Shown: positions 15,854-24,298, counted from the stretch's first letter. The stretch: 64,000 bases of DNA from CAVPEV01 sp963703555 (GCA_963703555.1 CAVPEV010000017.1:25625-89624); one strand, 5' to 3'. The notes: a model not told the origin generated them from the sequence alone. Made by a program: numbers and translations.

Positions 15854-17416
15854 GTGCCCGCCCGTGTCCCCTCCCGCTGGGGAACCCTGGCCCTGGCAGC
15901 CGGGGGAGGGGCACTGACCTGGGCGGCCTTCCCCGACGTCGGAGCCTGGGGTGCCGCGTATCTCGGCGTGGCCGCCCTCTACCTTGCGCTGCGTCGCGAC
16001 AGCGCGCGGTGGAACGCACTCGTCGGGCTCGTCTGGGGACTTGCCTTCTTCGGCCCACTGATCACCTGGGCAGCCACCGCGGTCGGTCCGGTGCCGTGGA
16101 TCGCGCTCACCGTGGCCGAGGCGTGCTACGTGGCGCTCTTCGGCGCAGCCTGGTCGTGGGCCCGGCGGGGCACTGCGGTGTGGCGCACCCGTGGTCTGCA
16201 GCTCGTGGTGTTCGTCCTCGTCTGGGTCGCCGTGGAGGAGCTGCGGTCCACCTGGCCGTTCGGCGGGTTCCCGTGGGGACGGCTCGCGTTCTCCCAGGCC
16301 GACGCGCCGCTGGGCGCCCTGTCCTGGCTGGGTGGGACGCCGCTGGTCTCGGCGGCCGTGGCCGGCGTCGGCGTGGCCCTCGCCCAGGCGCTGCTCGCCG
16401 CGCGCCGGCTCCGGCTCAGCCAGGTGCTCGTCTGCACGGCTACGGCGGGCGCGCTTGCCCTGGTCGGCCTGCTCATCCCGCTGGACACCCGCGCCCAGGC
16501 GGGCGTGCTGCGCGTCGGCGCCGTGCAGGGCGACGTGCCGGACCGGGGTCTCGACTCGTTCGACGAGCCGCGCCAGGTCCTGGCCAACCACCTCGCGGGG
16601 ACGCACGCGCTGGCCGGCCAGGTCGCCGTGGGGGACCTCGACCTCGTGCTCTGGCCGGAGAACGGCTCGGACATCGATCCGCAGGTGGACGCCGCCGCCG
16701 GCCGGGACATCGACGCCGCCGCGCGGGCCGTCGGGGCGCCCATCCTCGTCGGCACCATCGAGTACCCACCGAGCGGCGGCCGGTACAACACGTCGCTGCT
16801 CTGGGAACCCGGGGTGGGCCCGGTGGCGCGGTACTCCAAGCAGCACCCCGCCCCCTTCGCCGAGTACATCCCGATGCGCTCGGTCGCCCGCCGGTTCTCC
16901 TCCGCCGTGGACCTGGTGAGCACGGACATGCTGCCCGGTCACGGTCCCGGGGTGGTACCCCTGGAATCGGCCCGGCTCGGGCGCACGGTCCGGCTCGGGG
17001 ACGTCATCTGCTTCGAGGTCGCCTACGACCCGCTGGTCCGCGAGGCGGTGCGGCGCGGGGGAGAGGTGCTCGTCGTCCAGACGAACAACGCGACCTTCGG
17101 CCGGTCCGCCGAGTCGACCCAGCAGCTGGCGATGTCCCGGCTCCGGGCGATCGAGCACGGCCGGGCCACCGTGCAGATCTCCACCGTGGGCGTCAGCGCC
17201 GTCATCGCACCCAACGGGACGGTCGTCGAGTCGACCGGGCTGTTCGAACCGGCCCAGCTCGTCGGGACCCTGCCGTTGCGCACCTCGTTGACGCCGGCGG
17301 CCCGGATGGGATCGTGGCCGCCCCTCGTGATGTCGATCCTGGCACTGGGCACGGTGCTGACCGGGATGGCCGGCGCACGGCTGGTGCGCCGTGACGAACG
17401 CGATGAAGGAGTCTGA
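15854..17416 (+). CDS. lnt: Apolipoprotein N-acyltransferase
   Basis: A 520-residue membrane enzyme that adds the third acyl chain to the N-terminal cysteine of lipoproteins. The first ~200 residues hold several membrane helices with the conserved EELRSTWPFGGFPWGRL. The nitrilase domain follows, with the triad in LVLWPENGSDID (Glu), ARYSKQHPAPFAEYIPMR (Lys) and DVICFEVAYDPLV (Cys). A last membrane helix closes the protein. The stop overlaps the start of ppm by one base; lnt and ppm are paired or fused in many actinobacteria. The GTG is chosen from the 6-nt distance to a TAGCCT -10. Confidence 0.93.
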   Translation: MPARVPSRWGTLALAAGGGALTWAAFPDVGAWGAAYLGVAALYLALRRDSARWNALVGLVWGLAFFGPLITWAATAVGPVPWIALTVAEACYVALFGAAWSWARRGTAVWRTRGLQLVVFVLVWVAVEELRSTWPFGGFPWGRLAFSQADAPLGALSWLGGTPLVSAAVAGVGVALAQALLAARRLRLSQVLVCTATAGALALVGLLIPLDTRAQAGVLRVGAVQGDVPDRGLDSFDEPRQVLANHLAGTHALAGQVAVGDLDLVLWPENGSDIDPQVDAAAGRDIDAAARAVGAPILVGTIEYPPSGGRYNTSLLWEPGVGPVARYSKQHPAPFAEYIPMRSVARRFSSAVDLVSTDMLPGHGPGVVPLESARLGRTVRLGDVICFEVAYDPLVREAVRRGGEVLVVQTNNATFGRSAESTQQLAMSRLRAIEHGRATVQISTVGVSAVIAPNGTVVESTGLFEPAQLVGTLPLRTSLTPAARMGSWPPLVMSILALGTVLTGMAGARLVRRDERDEGV

Positions 17417-18192
17417 TGCCTGAGCACCTCGACGCCCCTGGACGAGTCCTTGTCATCATGCCGACCTACGACGAGCGGGAGAGCCTGCCCGCGTCGGTCG
17501 AGGCGCTGCGGGCCCACGTGCCGGCGGCCGACCTGCTCGTCGTCGACGACGCGTCGCCGGACGGCACCGGGACGCTCGCCGAGGAGCTGGCCGTGGCCGA
17601 CGAGCGCGCGCGCGGCCGCCGCGCGGTGCACGTGCTGCACCGCGCCGGCAAGGAGGGCCTCGGGCCGGCCTACCTGGACGGCTTCCGGTGGGGGCTGCAG
17701 CGCGGCTACGACGCGCTCGTCGAGATGGACGCGGACGGCTCGCACCGGGCCGTGGACCTGCCGCGGCTCATCGCCGCGCTCGCCGACGCCGACCTGGTGA
17801 TCGGGTCGCGCTGGGTCCCCGGGGGCCGGGTCGTCGACTGGTCGGTGCCCCGCCAGGCGCTCTCCCGCGGGGGGAACACCTACGCCCGGGTGATGCTCAG
17901 GCTACCGTTGCGCGACGCCACGGCCGGGTTCCGGGCCTACCGCGCCGCGACGCTGCGCACGCTGGACCTCGGGCAGGTCGAGTCGCACGGGTACTGCTTC
18001 CAGATCGACATGGCCCGGCGGGTCGTCGGCGCGGGCCTGGTCGCGACCGAGGTGCCCATCACGTTCGTCGAGCGCGCGCACGGGTCGTCCAAGATGAGCA
18101 GTCACATCGTGGCGGAGGCGCTGGTCAAGGTCACCGGCTGGGCCGTCGAGGACCGGTGGGGCCGCACGACGAGGAGTCGTCGTGCGCACTGA
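17416..18192 (+). CDS. ppm: Polyprenol-phosphate mannosyltransferase
   Basis: A 258-residue GT2 family glycosyltransferase of the dolichol-phosphate mannose synthase type, which makes polyprenyl-phospho-mannose from GDP-mannose for protein and lipoglycan mannosylation. Motifs are MPTYDERESLPASVEAL, LLVVDDASPDGTG, EMDADGSH (DxD metal site) and GYCFQIDMARRVVGAG. It lacks membrane helices, matching the catalytic D2 domain of mycobacterial Ppm1; Lnt, encoded just upstream, supplies the membrane partner in that system. Translation is coupled (TGATG). The C-terminus is short and basic. Confidence 0.9.
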   Translation: MPEHLDAPGRVLVIMPTYDERESLPASVEALRAHVPAADLLVVDDASPDGTGTLAEELAVADERARGRRAVHVLHRAGKEGLGPAYLDGFRWGLQRGYDALVEMDADGSHRAVDLPRLIAALADADLVIGSRWVPGGRVVDWSVPRQALSRGGNTYARVMLRLPLRDATAGFRAYRAATLRTLDLGQVESHGYCFQIDMARRVVGAGLVATEVPITFVERAHGSSKMSSHIVAEALVKVTGWAVEDRWGRTTRSRRAH

Positions 18193-18207
18193 GGCGACGA
18201 CGGCTCC

Positions 18208-18224
18208 ACGCACCCGGTGTGCGT
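18208..18224. terminator. Hairpin between convergent ppm and rbpA
   Basis: ACGCAC and GTGCGT form a 6-bp stem with a 5-nt loop in the 36-nt gap between two convergent genes. It may stop transcription in either direction; there is no U-tract. Confidence 0.35.
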
Positions 18225-18228
18225 CTCG

Positions 18229-18573
18229 TCAGGCGCTGCGGCGCAGCTTCCCGGTGCGCAGCAGGTCGAGCCGCTCGTCGAGCAGCTCCTCCAGCTCGGC
18301 GATCGTCCGGCGCTCGAGCAGCATGTCCCAGTGGGTGCGCTGGGGCTTCGTCGGCTTGGGGTCCGGCCGCTGCGCGTCGCGCAGCACCGCCTGCGCGCCG
18401 CACCGGCACTCCCACAGCACCGGGACGTCCGCCTCCGCGGCGAACGGCAGGATCGTGGTATGCCCGTTGGGACAGTCGTAGTGCGCCTGGAACCGGGGGG
18501 CGAAGTCGACGCCCTCCTCCGACTCCATGCTCTGGGTGCCGATGCGCATGCCGCGCAACGAGCGATTCGGCAT
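18229..18573 (-). CDS. rbpA: RNA polymerase-binding protein RbpA
   Basis: A 114-residue RbpA, an actinobacterial activator that binds the housekeeping sigma factor and RNA polymerase and stabilises open complexes. Family marks are PNRSLRGMRIGTQSMESEEG, the zinc or zinc-like core YDCPNGHTTILPFAAEADVP and LWECRCGAQAVL, and the sigma-interacting C-terminal helices (THWDMLLERRTIAELEELLD). The start is the ATG preceding PNRSLRG, with GGAGGT 6 nt upstream. A sigma-R-type promoter lies about 65 nt upstream, as known for rbpA in Streptomyces. Confidence 0.96.
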   Translation of the reverse strand: MPNRSLRGMRIGTQSMESEEGVDFAPRFQAHYDCPNGHTTILPFAAEADVPVLWECRCGAQAVLRDAQRPDPKPTKPQRTHWDMLLERRTIAELEELLDERLDLLRTGKLRRSA

Positions 18574-18636
18574 GGGTGACCTCCGTGCTCGGTGTGTCCG
18601 GCGAACCTGCCGGTCCGGGGACCTTCCGCCCATGAC

Positions 18637-18662
18637 AACGCGCACCTGAGGGCTCGTGTTCC
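18637..18662 (-). promoter_or_regulatory. Sigma-R-type promoter of rbpA
   Basis: On the minus strand GGAAC (18662-18658) is followed by exactly 18 nt and then GTT (18639-18637). This fits the GGAAT-N18-GTT consensus of the thiol-oxidative-stress sigma factor SigR/SigH. Predicted transcript start is about 55 nt before the rbpA ATG. Streptomyces rbpA is an established SigR target. Confidence 0.7.
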
Positions 18663-18759
18663 GGCTGACCGGTGAAGGTGTGGTGAACCCCGGGCGTCCC
18701 GCCGGAGTCGGACCCTCCGTCGCGCGCGCCGCGCGTGCCGCCCCGGGGCGGCCCCGCCG

Positions 18760-19863
18760 TCAGGCGTGGGTGAGGTCCACCGCGCGGACCACCACCCCGG
18801 CATCGTCGGCACCGTCCGTGCGCCACCGGCGCTGGCGCACGGCGCCGTTGCCCCGGGTGAAGACGTCCTGCACGCCCTGCCCGACGGCGTCCAGATCGCC
18901 GTTGCGCTCCAACGCGGGCCGCACGTGGTCGACCAGCTGACCGACGACCTCCAGGGCCGGCGCCGGTCGCCCGGACAGCGGGCTGACCAGGTCCCCGCCC
19001 ACGCCCGACAGCGCGGCCTGCCACGCCGCGAGCCGGATGACCTCCGAGCGTGCCAGCGCGCCGGACGGGCCGGTGGACTCCGTGCGCGGGTCCACCGCCG
19101 TGTCGGCCAGGGCGCGGACGAGCGCCGCCAGCAGCACCGCGTCGGGGGCCTCCAGGCACACGTCGGCCACCCGGACCTCGACGGTCGGGTAGCGGGCCGA
19201 CAGCCGGGCGTCGAAGTAGACCATCCCCACGTCGAGGATCGTGCCGCTGGCCAGCAGCGCATCGACCACCGCCTGGTAGGAGGCCGCGTCACCGAAGGGC
19301 TCGGGCGTGCCCGCCGTCGGCCAATGGCTCCACACCTGGGACCGATAACTGGCGTAGCCGGAATCCCGGCCCTGCCAGGACGGGCTGTTGGCGCTCAGCG
19401 CCAGGAGCACCGGGGTCCACGGCCGGAGGTGGTCGATGACGACGACGCCCTCCTGTGCGGACTCCACGCCGACGTGCACATGGCAGCCGCAGGTCAGCTG
19501 CTCCCGCGCCAGCTGGCCGAACACGGCGCGGATCCGCTCGGAGCGCCGGTTGGCGATGACGAGCCCCTCGACCTGCTGGGGGGCGGTCGCCAGGGCGACC
19601 ACCCGCGCCCCGGCATGACGGGCCGAGGTGTCCGCCCGGCCGCGTCCCGCCCGCACCTCGCCCAGCAGCTCCGGCAGCGTCGCGCACGGCCGGGTCGAGG
19701 TCTCCACCTGCTGCTGGGTGAACTCCTTCTCCAGGCCGCCACCGGGGCCGTCGTGCTCGGCCCCCCTGGCGGACGCGTGCTGGAGCACCGCAGCAGCCAC
19801 CGCCCGCGGCACGCCGGCCGGCGAGACGAGCAAGAACTCCTCCTCGACACCCATCGTGCGCAC
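18760..19863 (-). CDS. ybdK: YbdK-type glutamate-cysteine ligase-like protein
   Basis: A 367-residue member of the carboxylate-amine ligase family (YbdK / GCS2), whose E. coli member has weak glutamate-cysteine ligase activity. Motifs are GVEEEFLLV at the N-terminus, LEKEFTQQQVETST, the metal/ATP segment CGCHVHVGVESAQEG and YPTVEVRVADVC. The GTG at 19863 gives the usual VRTMGVEEEF start; no good Shine-Dalgarno sequence is present, and the frame stays open upstream to 19941. The true substrate is unknown; actinobacteria make mycothiol rather than glutathione. The 194-nt gap upstream contains an AT-rich patch described in findings. Confidence 0.85.
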   Translation of the reverse strand: MRTMGVEEEFLLVSPAGVPRAVAAAVLQHASARGAEHDGPGGGLEKEFTQQQVETSTRPCATLPELLGEVRAGRGRADTSARHAGARVVALATAPQQVEGLVIANRRSERIRAVFGQLAREQLTCGCHVHVGVESAQEGVVVIDHLRPWTPVLLALSANSPSWQGRDSGYASYRSQVWSHWPTAGTPEPFGDAASYQAVVDALLASGTILDVGMVYFDARLSARYPTVEVRVADVCLEAPDAVLLAALVRALADTAVDPRTESTGPSGALARSEVIRLAAWQAALSGVGGDLVSPLSGRPAPALEVVGQLVDHVRPALERNGDLDAVGQGVQDVFTRGNGAVRQRRWRTDGADDAGVVVRAVDLTHA

Positions 19864-20057
19864 GTGCTCAGTCTGGTCGTCCGGCAGCCCTGCTGTCGCG
19901 GCGACCGGGTCAACCGTGCATGGCGGGCCTCGGGGCCGCACTGTGCCGCCGGTTCGATCTGGGGCGTGGCCGGCGTCGACCAGCAGCGCGAACTGTTGGG
20001 GCCGAGCCGGCCGACGTGCCCTCTTCCCGGGTCCGTCCTGTTAGCCGATAAGTCACA

Positions 20058-20612
20058 TTATGTCACTTCAACGATACCGGACCCGCCCGGGCGGTCCGCG
20101 CCCAGGTCCAGCACCAGGCGCTCCTCCGCGCCACGGCCGATCGGCCTCGCCAGCCGCTCGCCGGTGGACCGGAAGGCCAGCCGCAGGAACAACGCCCGGG
20201 CCGCCACGTTCTCGTCACCCACCCACAGGGACAGCGTCCTGGCACCCTGAGCCGCCGCAGCCTCGGCTGCCGCTGCGATGAGCCGGGTGGCCACCCCGCA
20301 CCGGCGCGCCGTCGGCGCCACCCACAGGAACGCCACGTGCCGGTCGTCGAGCGGCGAGCCGGGCTCCTGGATCGTCGAGACCATGCCGACCGCGGCCCGT
20401 TCGCCGAGCCACGCCAGCCACGTCGGACTGGTGCGCACCCGCATCCGCCAGTGCTGCTCCCGGAACATCTGCTCCCGCGCCGACGACGCCCCGAACGCGC
20501 CCGGAGCGTCCTGCAGCGCTGCCAGCCGGACGTCCCGGACGGCCTCCCAGGCCTCATCGAACACCTGTTCGACGAGGATCGCAGGGTGCGCCGGGACGGG
20601 CGACGTCAGCAC
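20058..20612 (-). CDS. GNAT family N-acetyltransferase
   Basis: A 184-residue acetyltransferase. The acetyl-CoA-binding motif A is VAPTARRCGVATRLIAAAAE, where the usual RxxGxG/A appears as RRCGVA, and motif B lies near LSLWVGDENVAARALFLRLA, ending with the common LGFxxxGE-like AFRSTGERL. Start is the ATG overlapping the MBL gene stop by 7 nt, so both are co-expressed. Substrate is unknown; the sequence resembles amino-acid or small-molecule acetyltransferases. A perfect LexA-box-like palindrome lies within its first 60 bp (see findings). Confidence 0.85.
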   Translation of the reverse strand: MLTSPVPAHPAILVEQVFDEAWEAVRDVRLAALQDAPGAFGASSAREQMFREQHWRMRVRTSPTWLAWLGERAAVGMVSTIQEPGSPLDDRHVAFLWVAPTARRCGVATRLIAAAAEAAAAQGARTLSLWVGDENVAARALFLRLAFRSTGERLARPIGRGAEERLVLDLGADRPGGSGIVEVT

Positions 20613-21259
20613 AGCCAGTCCTCGACCGTGATGCCCTCACCCGAGGCCAGCCGACGGTACGCCGGCGCGCCTGCCAGCCTGCCCACCACCTGGTCCGCGA
20701 GCTGCTGGCCGGCCCCGCTCAGCACGGCGTCGTGCACCGGGATGACAAGTCGGGGGTGCACCGCCCGGACGTGGTCGACGGCCTCCGCCAGCTTCATCCA
20801 AGGCCCGCCGACCGGTTCGAGCAGCACCGGGACCGGGACGTCGGGCACGATGAACGCGTCCCCCGGGTGGAACACCCGGCCGGCGACGAGGTAGCCCACG
20901 TTCGCATCCCGGGGCACGTCCGGGTGGATGGCGGCGTGCCACTCCCCCATGACCTGGACAGGCATGCCGGCAGCCTCGATCTGCGCACCGGCCGCAACCT
21001 CGTGCAACCGGGCCGAAGGGGCTCCGGCGGTCCGCAGGGCGGTCAGCACCGGCTCCGGCCCCCACACGTCCACCCCGGCCGAGGCGGCAGCCGCGAGGCC
21101 CTCCGGCACGACGTGGTCGTAGTGCACGTGCGTCACGAGCACTGCCTGTGCGCCGACCATCGCACCGGCCACGTCGGAGTACGCCCCGGGGTCGATGACG
21201 AGGGCCCGCCCGTCCTGCTCGATCCGCACGCATGCATGTCCCCAGCCGCTCAGCCGCAT
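20606..21259 (-). CDS. MBL-fold metal-dependent hydrolase
   Basis: A 217-residue metallo-beta-lactamase-fold protein of the UlaG-like or COG2220 type. Metal-binding features are HVHYDHV (HxHxDH, residues about 45-50), GEWHAAIHPDVP, GRVFHPGDAF and VIPVHDAVLSG. Family members hydrolyse diverse esters or lactones; the substrate is unknown. The N-terminus MRLSGWGHACVRIE is usual for the family. It leads a two-gene operon with the GNAT and is divergent from parA with 93 bp between them. Confidence 0.88.
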   Translation of the reverse strand: MRLSGWGHACVRIEQDGRALVIDPGAYSDVAGAMVGAQAVLVTHVHYDHVVPEGLAAAASAGVDVWGPEPVLTALRTAGAPSARLHEVAAGAQIEAAGMPVQVMGEWHAAIHPDVPRDANVGYLVAGRVFHPGDAFIVPDVPVPVLLEPVGGPWMKLAEAVDHVRAVHPRLVIPVHDAVLSGAGQQLADQVVGRLAGAPAYRRLASGEGITVEDWLC

Positions 21260-21340
21260 GGTCCTAGCCTGCCATCTGCGGCCGGGAGTTCACCTGCGCG
21301 ACGCGACGCGTCGCCGCAGCCCGGACGCAGCGCGCGCAGA

Positions 21341-21346
21341 TACCGT
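21341..21346 (+). promoter_or_regulatory. -10 motif of a leaderless parA promoter
   Basis: TACCGT lies 6 nt before the GTG of the ParA-like gene. Confidence 0.45.
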
Positions 21347-21352
21347 GAGGCT

Positions 21353-22123
21353 GTGCTGGTGCTCGGTGTGTGCAGCCTCAAGGGCGGGGTCGGCAAGACC
21401 ACCGTGACCCTCGGGCTGGCCTCGGCGGCCGTCGAGCGCGGGTTGCGGACCGTCGTCGTCGACCTGGACCCCCAGGGCGACGCCACCGTGGCGCTCGGGG
21501 TCGGGGCACAGCCCGGCGCCGACAGCGCCGCCGTCCTGGCCCGACCTGAGCGGGCGGTCGTGCTGCACGCGCTGGTGGCCAGTGCGTGGACCGGCTCCGG
21601 GCTCGACGTCCTGGCCGGCTCCGCACGGCTGGCTGCCCTGAACCCGGACGCATCCGCCGACCTCGACCGCCTCGCGCTCGCGCTGGCCGCCGTCGCGGAC
21701 CGCGACCTCGTGCTCGTCGACTGCCCGCCGTCCCTCGGGTCGCTCACCCGTACCGGGCTGGCCGCCGGCGACCGCGCCCTCGTGGTCACCGAGCCGAGCC
21801 TGTTCGCCGTGATGGCCGTCGCCCGGGCCCTGCGCGTGGTGGACGACCTGCGACACGGGGTCGCTCCCGGGCTCCAGCCGCTGGGGATCGTGGTCAACCG
21901 GGTGCGGCCCCGCTCCACCGAGCAGGCCTTCCGGCTGCAGGAGCTCGCCGACCTGTACGGGCCCCTCGTGCTGTCCCCGACCATCCCCGAGCGGTCCGTG
22001 CTCCAGCAGGCGCAGGGTGCCGGCCGACCCATCCACGGATGGCCCGGCCCACCCGCAGCAGAACTCGCACATACGTTCGACCTGCTGCTCGAGCGTGCCC
22101 TGCGCGCTCCGCAGGCCACCTGA
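21353..22123 (+). CDS. ParA family ATPase
   Basis: A 256-residue deviant-Walker ATPase. The Walker A is CSLKGGVGKTTVTLGLA with the signature lysine, followed by VVDLDPQGDATVALGVG, Walker B-like DLVLVDCPPSLGSLT and VVNRVRPRST. This is the ParA/Soj fold that moves DNA or protein cargo on the nucleoid. No parB gene or parS-like site is adjacent, so a chromosome-partition role is not supported. It lies tail-to-tail with the merR gene of the garA-ftsR cluster. GTG at 21353 or 21359 are both possible; the first is 6 nt from TACCGT. Confidence 0.88.
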   Translation: MLVLGVCSLKGGVGKTTVTLGLASAAVERGLRTVVVDLDPQGDATVALGVGAQPGADSAAVLARPERAVVLHALVASAWTGSGLDVLAGSARLAALNPDASADLDRLALALAAVADRDLVLVDCPPSLGSLTRTGLAAGDRALVVTEPSLFAVMAVARALRVVDDLRHGVAPGLQPLGIVVNRVRPRSTEQAFRLQELADLYGPLVLSPTIPERSVLQQAQGAGRPIHGWPGPPAAELAHTFDLLLERALRAPQAT

Positions 22124-22162
22124 CGAGCCGCGTCCGCGCACCCGGCCGGCCGGGCAGCGGAG

Positions 22163-22744
22163 TCAGACGGCGGTGCGCGCCCGCCGGCGCGCGGCGAGCT
22201 CGTCGTGGGTGGCCACCGCAGGCTCCGCCTCGGCGCGTTCCGTGGGCAGCTGCGCGAGCGTGCCCTCGACCTCGCGCCACACGCGTCCGACGGCGATGCC
22301 GAAGACGCCCTGGCCGCCCTGGACGAGGTCGATGACCTCGTCGGCAGAGGTGCACTCGTAGACGCTGGCGCCGTCCGACATCAAGGTGATCTGGGCGAGG
22401 TCCTCCACCCCGCGCTCCCGCAGGTGCGCGACCGCGGTGCGGATCTGCTGCAGCGAGACGCCGGTGTCCAGCAGTCGCTTGACCACCTTGAGCACGAGGA
22501 TGTCGCGGAAGCTGTAGAGCCGCTGGGTGCCCGACCCGCCGGCCGTTCGAACGGACGGCTCCACGAGCCCGGTCCGCGCCCAGTAGTCCAACTGACGATA
22601 GGTGATGCCGGCCGCCCGGCATGCCGTGGGCCCCCGATAGCCGGTGTCCTCGTCCAGGTCCGGCAGGTCGTCACCGAAGAGCAGACCCTGGACCCGCTGG
22701 GGTACGGACCGAGCGCCTCCGGCGTCCTCACCGCTGGTGATCAC
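22163..22744 (-). CDS. MerR-family regulator, McdR/ResR-like
   Basis: A 193-residue regulator with a MerR winged helix-turn-helix near the middle: ACRAAGITYRQLDYWARTGL, then TQRLYSFRDILVLKVVKRLL and GVSLQQIRTAVAHLRERGV. Position and pattern match the gene after DUF151 in mycobacteria (Rv1830, described as a regulator of cell growth and division). The start is a GTG preceded by GGAGGGGAGGGG, a very strong ribosome binding site; the open frame continues upstream without conservation. It is read away from ftsR-garA as the last gene of this conserved cluster. Confidence 0.85.
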   Translation of the reverse strand: MITSGEDAGGARSVPQRVQGLLFGDDLPDLDEDTGYRGPTACRAAGITYRQLDYWARTGLVEPSVRTAGGSGTQRLYSFRDILVLKVVKRLLDTGVSLQQIRTAVAHLRERGVEDLAQITLMSDGASVYECTSADEVIDLVQGGQGVFGIAVGRVWREVEGTLAQLPTERAEAEPAVATHDELAARRRARTAV

Positions 22745-22915
22745 GACCCCTCCCCTCCCCCGCCGGCGGGCGGAGCCGTCCGTATGCGGTCCACCGGCAA
22801 CGCTAGGCACACTGCACGGCACCGTCAACGACACCGGCGGCGCGTCGGCCGGAAGTCTCACCCTCCACCTGACGGTCAGGCCAGGCCGCCCGGCCGTCCC
22901 AGCCGTCGAGGTGGA

Positions 22916-23443
22916 TCAGGCATCGTCGGGGGGCTCGTCCGGACCGGGCTCGTCGTCGTCCGAGCCGGCGGCGAAGTCCTCGGGAGTCACCTGGTCCAGG
23001 AACTCGCGGAACCGCTCGACCTCGTCGTCCGCCTCCCGCACCACGGCCGTCACGCCGGCCTCCGCCACCACGTCGACCGCGCACAGCACCGGGCAGCCCA
23101 CCCGCACGGCCAGAGCGATGGCGTCCGAGGCCCGGGCATCGACCTCCACGTCGTCGTCGAGCACGAGGCGAGCGTGGAACACCCCGGAGACGAGCGCGGT
23201 GACCTCGACCCGGTCGAGTCGACCGCCCAGCGCTGCGATGACGTCGCGGAGCAGGTCGTGGGTCATCGGACGAGGCGGTGTCAGGCCCGCCATGGCAGTC
23301 GCGACCGCGGTCGCCTCGAACGGCCCGACGACGATCGGCACGTACAGCTGGGTCACCGGGTCCAGCAGCAGCACGACGACCTCGTCGTCGACCACCTGCT
23401 GCGTCACCCCGACAACCTGCACCGGAACCAGTCGTGCAGCCAT
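22916..23443 (-). CDS. Bifunctional nuclease family protein (DUF151)
   Basis: A 175-residue protein with the DUF151/BFN domain over roughly the first 130 residues (VPVQVVGVTQQVVDDEVVVL, LYVPIVVGPFEATAVATAMA, ASDAIALAVRVGCPVLCA) and a low-complexity acidic tail. Plant and archaeal relatives show nuclease activity, but the role in actinobacteria is not settled. The ATG at 23443 is preferred over the GTG at 23452 because a TAGCGT -10 lies 7 nt from it. It is placed between ftsR and the second merR, as in mycobacteria and corynebacteria. Confidence 0.9.
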   Translation of the reverse strand: MAARLVPVQVVGVTQQVVDDEVVVLLLDPVTQLYVPIVVGPFEATAVATAMAGLTPPRPMTHDLLRDVIAALGGRLDRVEVTALVSGVFHARLVLDDDVEVDARASDAIALAVRVGCPVLCAVDVVAEAGVTAVVREADDEVERFREFLDQVTPEDFAAGSDDDEPGPDEPPDDA

Positions 23444-23450
23444 GTCCGAC

Positions 23451-23456
23451 ACGCTA
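23451..23456 (-). promoter_or_regulatory. -10 motif of a leaderless DUF151 promoter
   Basis: On the minus strand TAGCGT lies 7 nt before the ATG at 23443. Confidence 0.4.
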
Positions 23457-23470
23457 CGTCCCGGTGGGCC

Positions 23471-24298
23471 TCACGGCGCCAGGTCGGCGACCGCGGATCT
23501 CACCAGTGCGGCGTGCAGCTGCCCGCAGACCTCGCCCAGCTCGGCTGCGAGCGCCGCGGCCCGGTTCCGGGCCGAGGGGTCGGACTGCGCGCGCCGCGGC
23601 GCGACGATCTGGTCGACCAGGTCGGCCTGGCGCTCGGCAGCAGCCCGGAACGCCCGCAGGTGCCGGGCGTCCACGCCGTGCCCCTGCAGGACCCCGGCGA
23701 GCACGACGACCTCATGCGCCGACGGGTCCACCCGCCCGTCCTCCCCCGGGCGCAGCAGACCGGCGGCGATCAGCTCGTCCACCTGTGCTCGGTCGACGCC
23801 CGCGTCCTGGGCGACCTCCGACGGCGTGCGCCGGGTGGCCGACACCGGGGTCGCGGGCTCCCCTTCGCGAGCAGCCAGCCGCGCATGCGGCGGGGGAGCG
23901 TCCCGCTCCCCCGCATCCAGAGCAGCCAGCTGGTCGGCGATGACCTTGAGCGGCAGGTACCTGTCCCGCTGCTCACCGAGCACGTAGCGCAACCGCTCGA
24001 CGTCGGCCGAGCTGTACTGGCGGTACCCGGCCGCGGTGCGCACCGGCCGGACCAGTCCCTGGTCCTCGAGGAACCGCAGCTTCGACGTCGTCACCGCGGG
24101 GAACTCGATCCGCAGCGCGGCCAGCACGTCCGAGATCCGCATCGTCGGCCGCCGGGAGATGCCCCGCGGCCACGGCTCCACCGGTGCGGCCGACGAGCGT
24201 GCGTCGGCCGCCGGTTCCGGCGACGCACCGCTCGAGGTCGGGTCGCGCGGTCCGTCACCGGGCAGCCGAGCAGCCGCCGAGCGGTCCGCTGGGCTCAT
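23471..24298 (-). CDS. ftsR: MerR-family cell-division regulator FtsR
   Basis: A 275-residue regulator whose MerR helix-turn-helix (MRISDVLAALRIEFPAVTTS, LRFLEDQGLVRPVRTAAGYR, QYSSADVERLRYVLGEQRD) begins at residue 53 after a proline/alanine-rich extension. A second helix-turn-helix-like part follows (TPSEVAQDAGVDRAQVDELI). In Corynebacterium the orthologue activates ftsZ. The start is fixed by the ATGA overlap with garA; a later start at 24142 would remove the extension. The order garA-ftsR-DUF151-merR is strongly conserved in actinobacteria. Confidence 0.9.
   Translation of the reverse strand: MSPADRSAAARLPGDGPRDPTSSGASPEPAADARSSAAPVEPWPRGISRRPTMRISDVLAALRIEFPAVTTSKLRFLEDQGLVRPVRTAAGYRQYSSADVERLRYVLGEQRDRYLPLKVIADQLAALDAGERDAPPPHARLAAREGEPATPVSATRRTPSEVAQDAGVDRAQVDELIAAGLLRPGEDGRVDPSAHEVVVLAGVLQGHGVDARHLRAFRAAAERQADLVDQIVAPRRAQSDPSARNRAAALAAELGEVCGQLHAALVRSAVADLAP

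Noticed and set aside
21353..22123. Chromosome partition locus
   Set aside because: ParA is present but no parB or parS-like repeats are near; the neighbours are unrelated.
22543..22554. Palindrome CCGTTCGAACGG in the merR gene
   Set aside because: It is within coding sequence, has no 4-nt spacer as a LexA box needs, and has no positional reason to be an operator.
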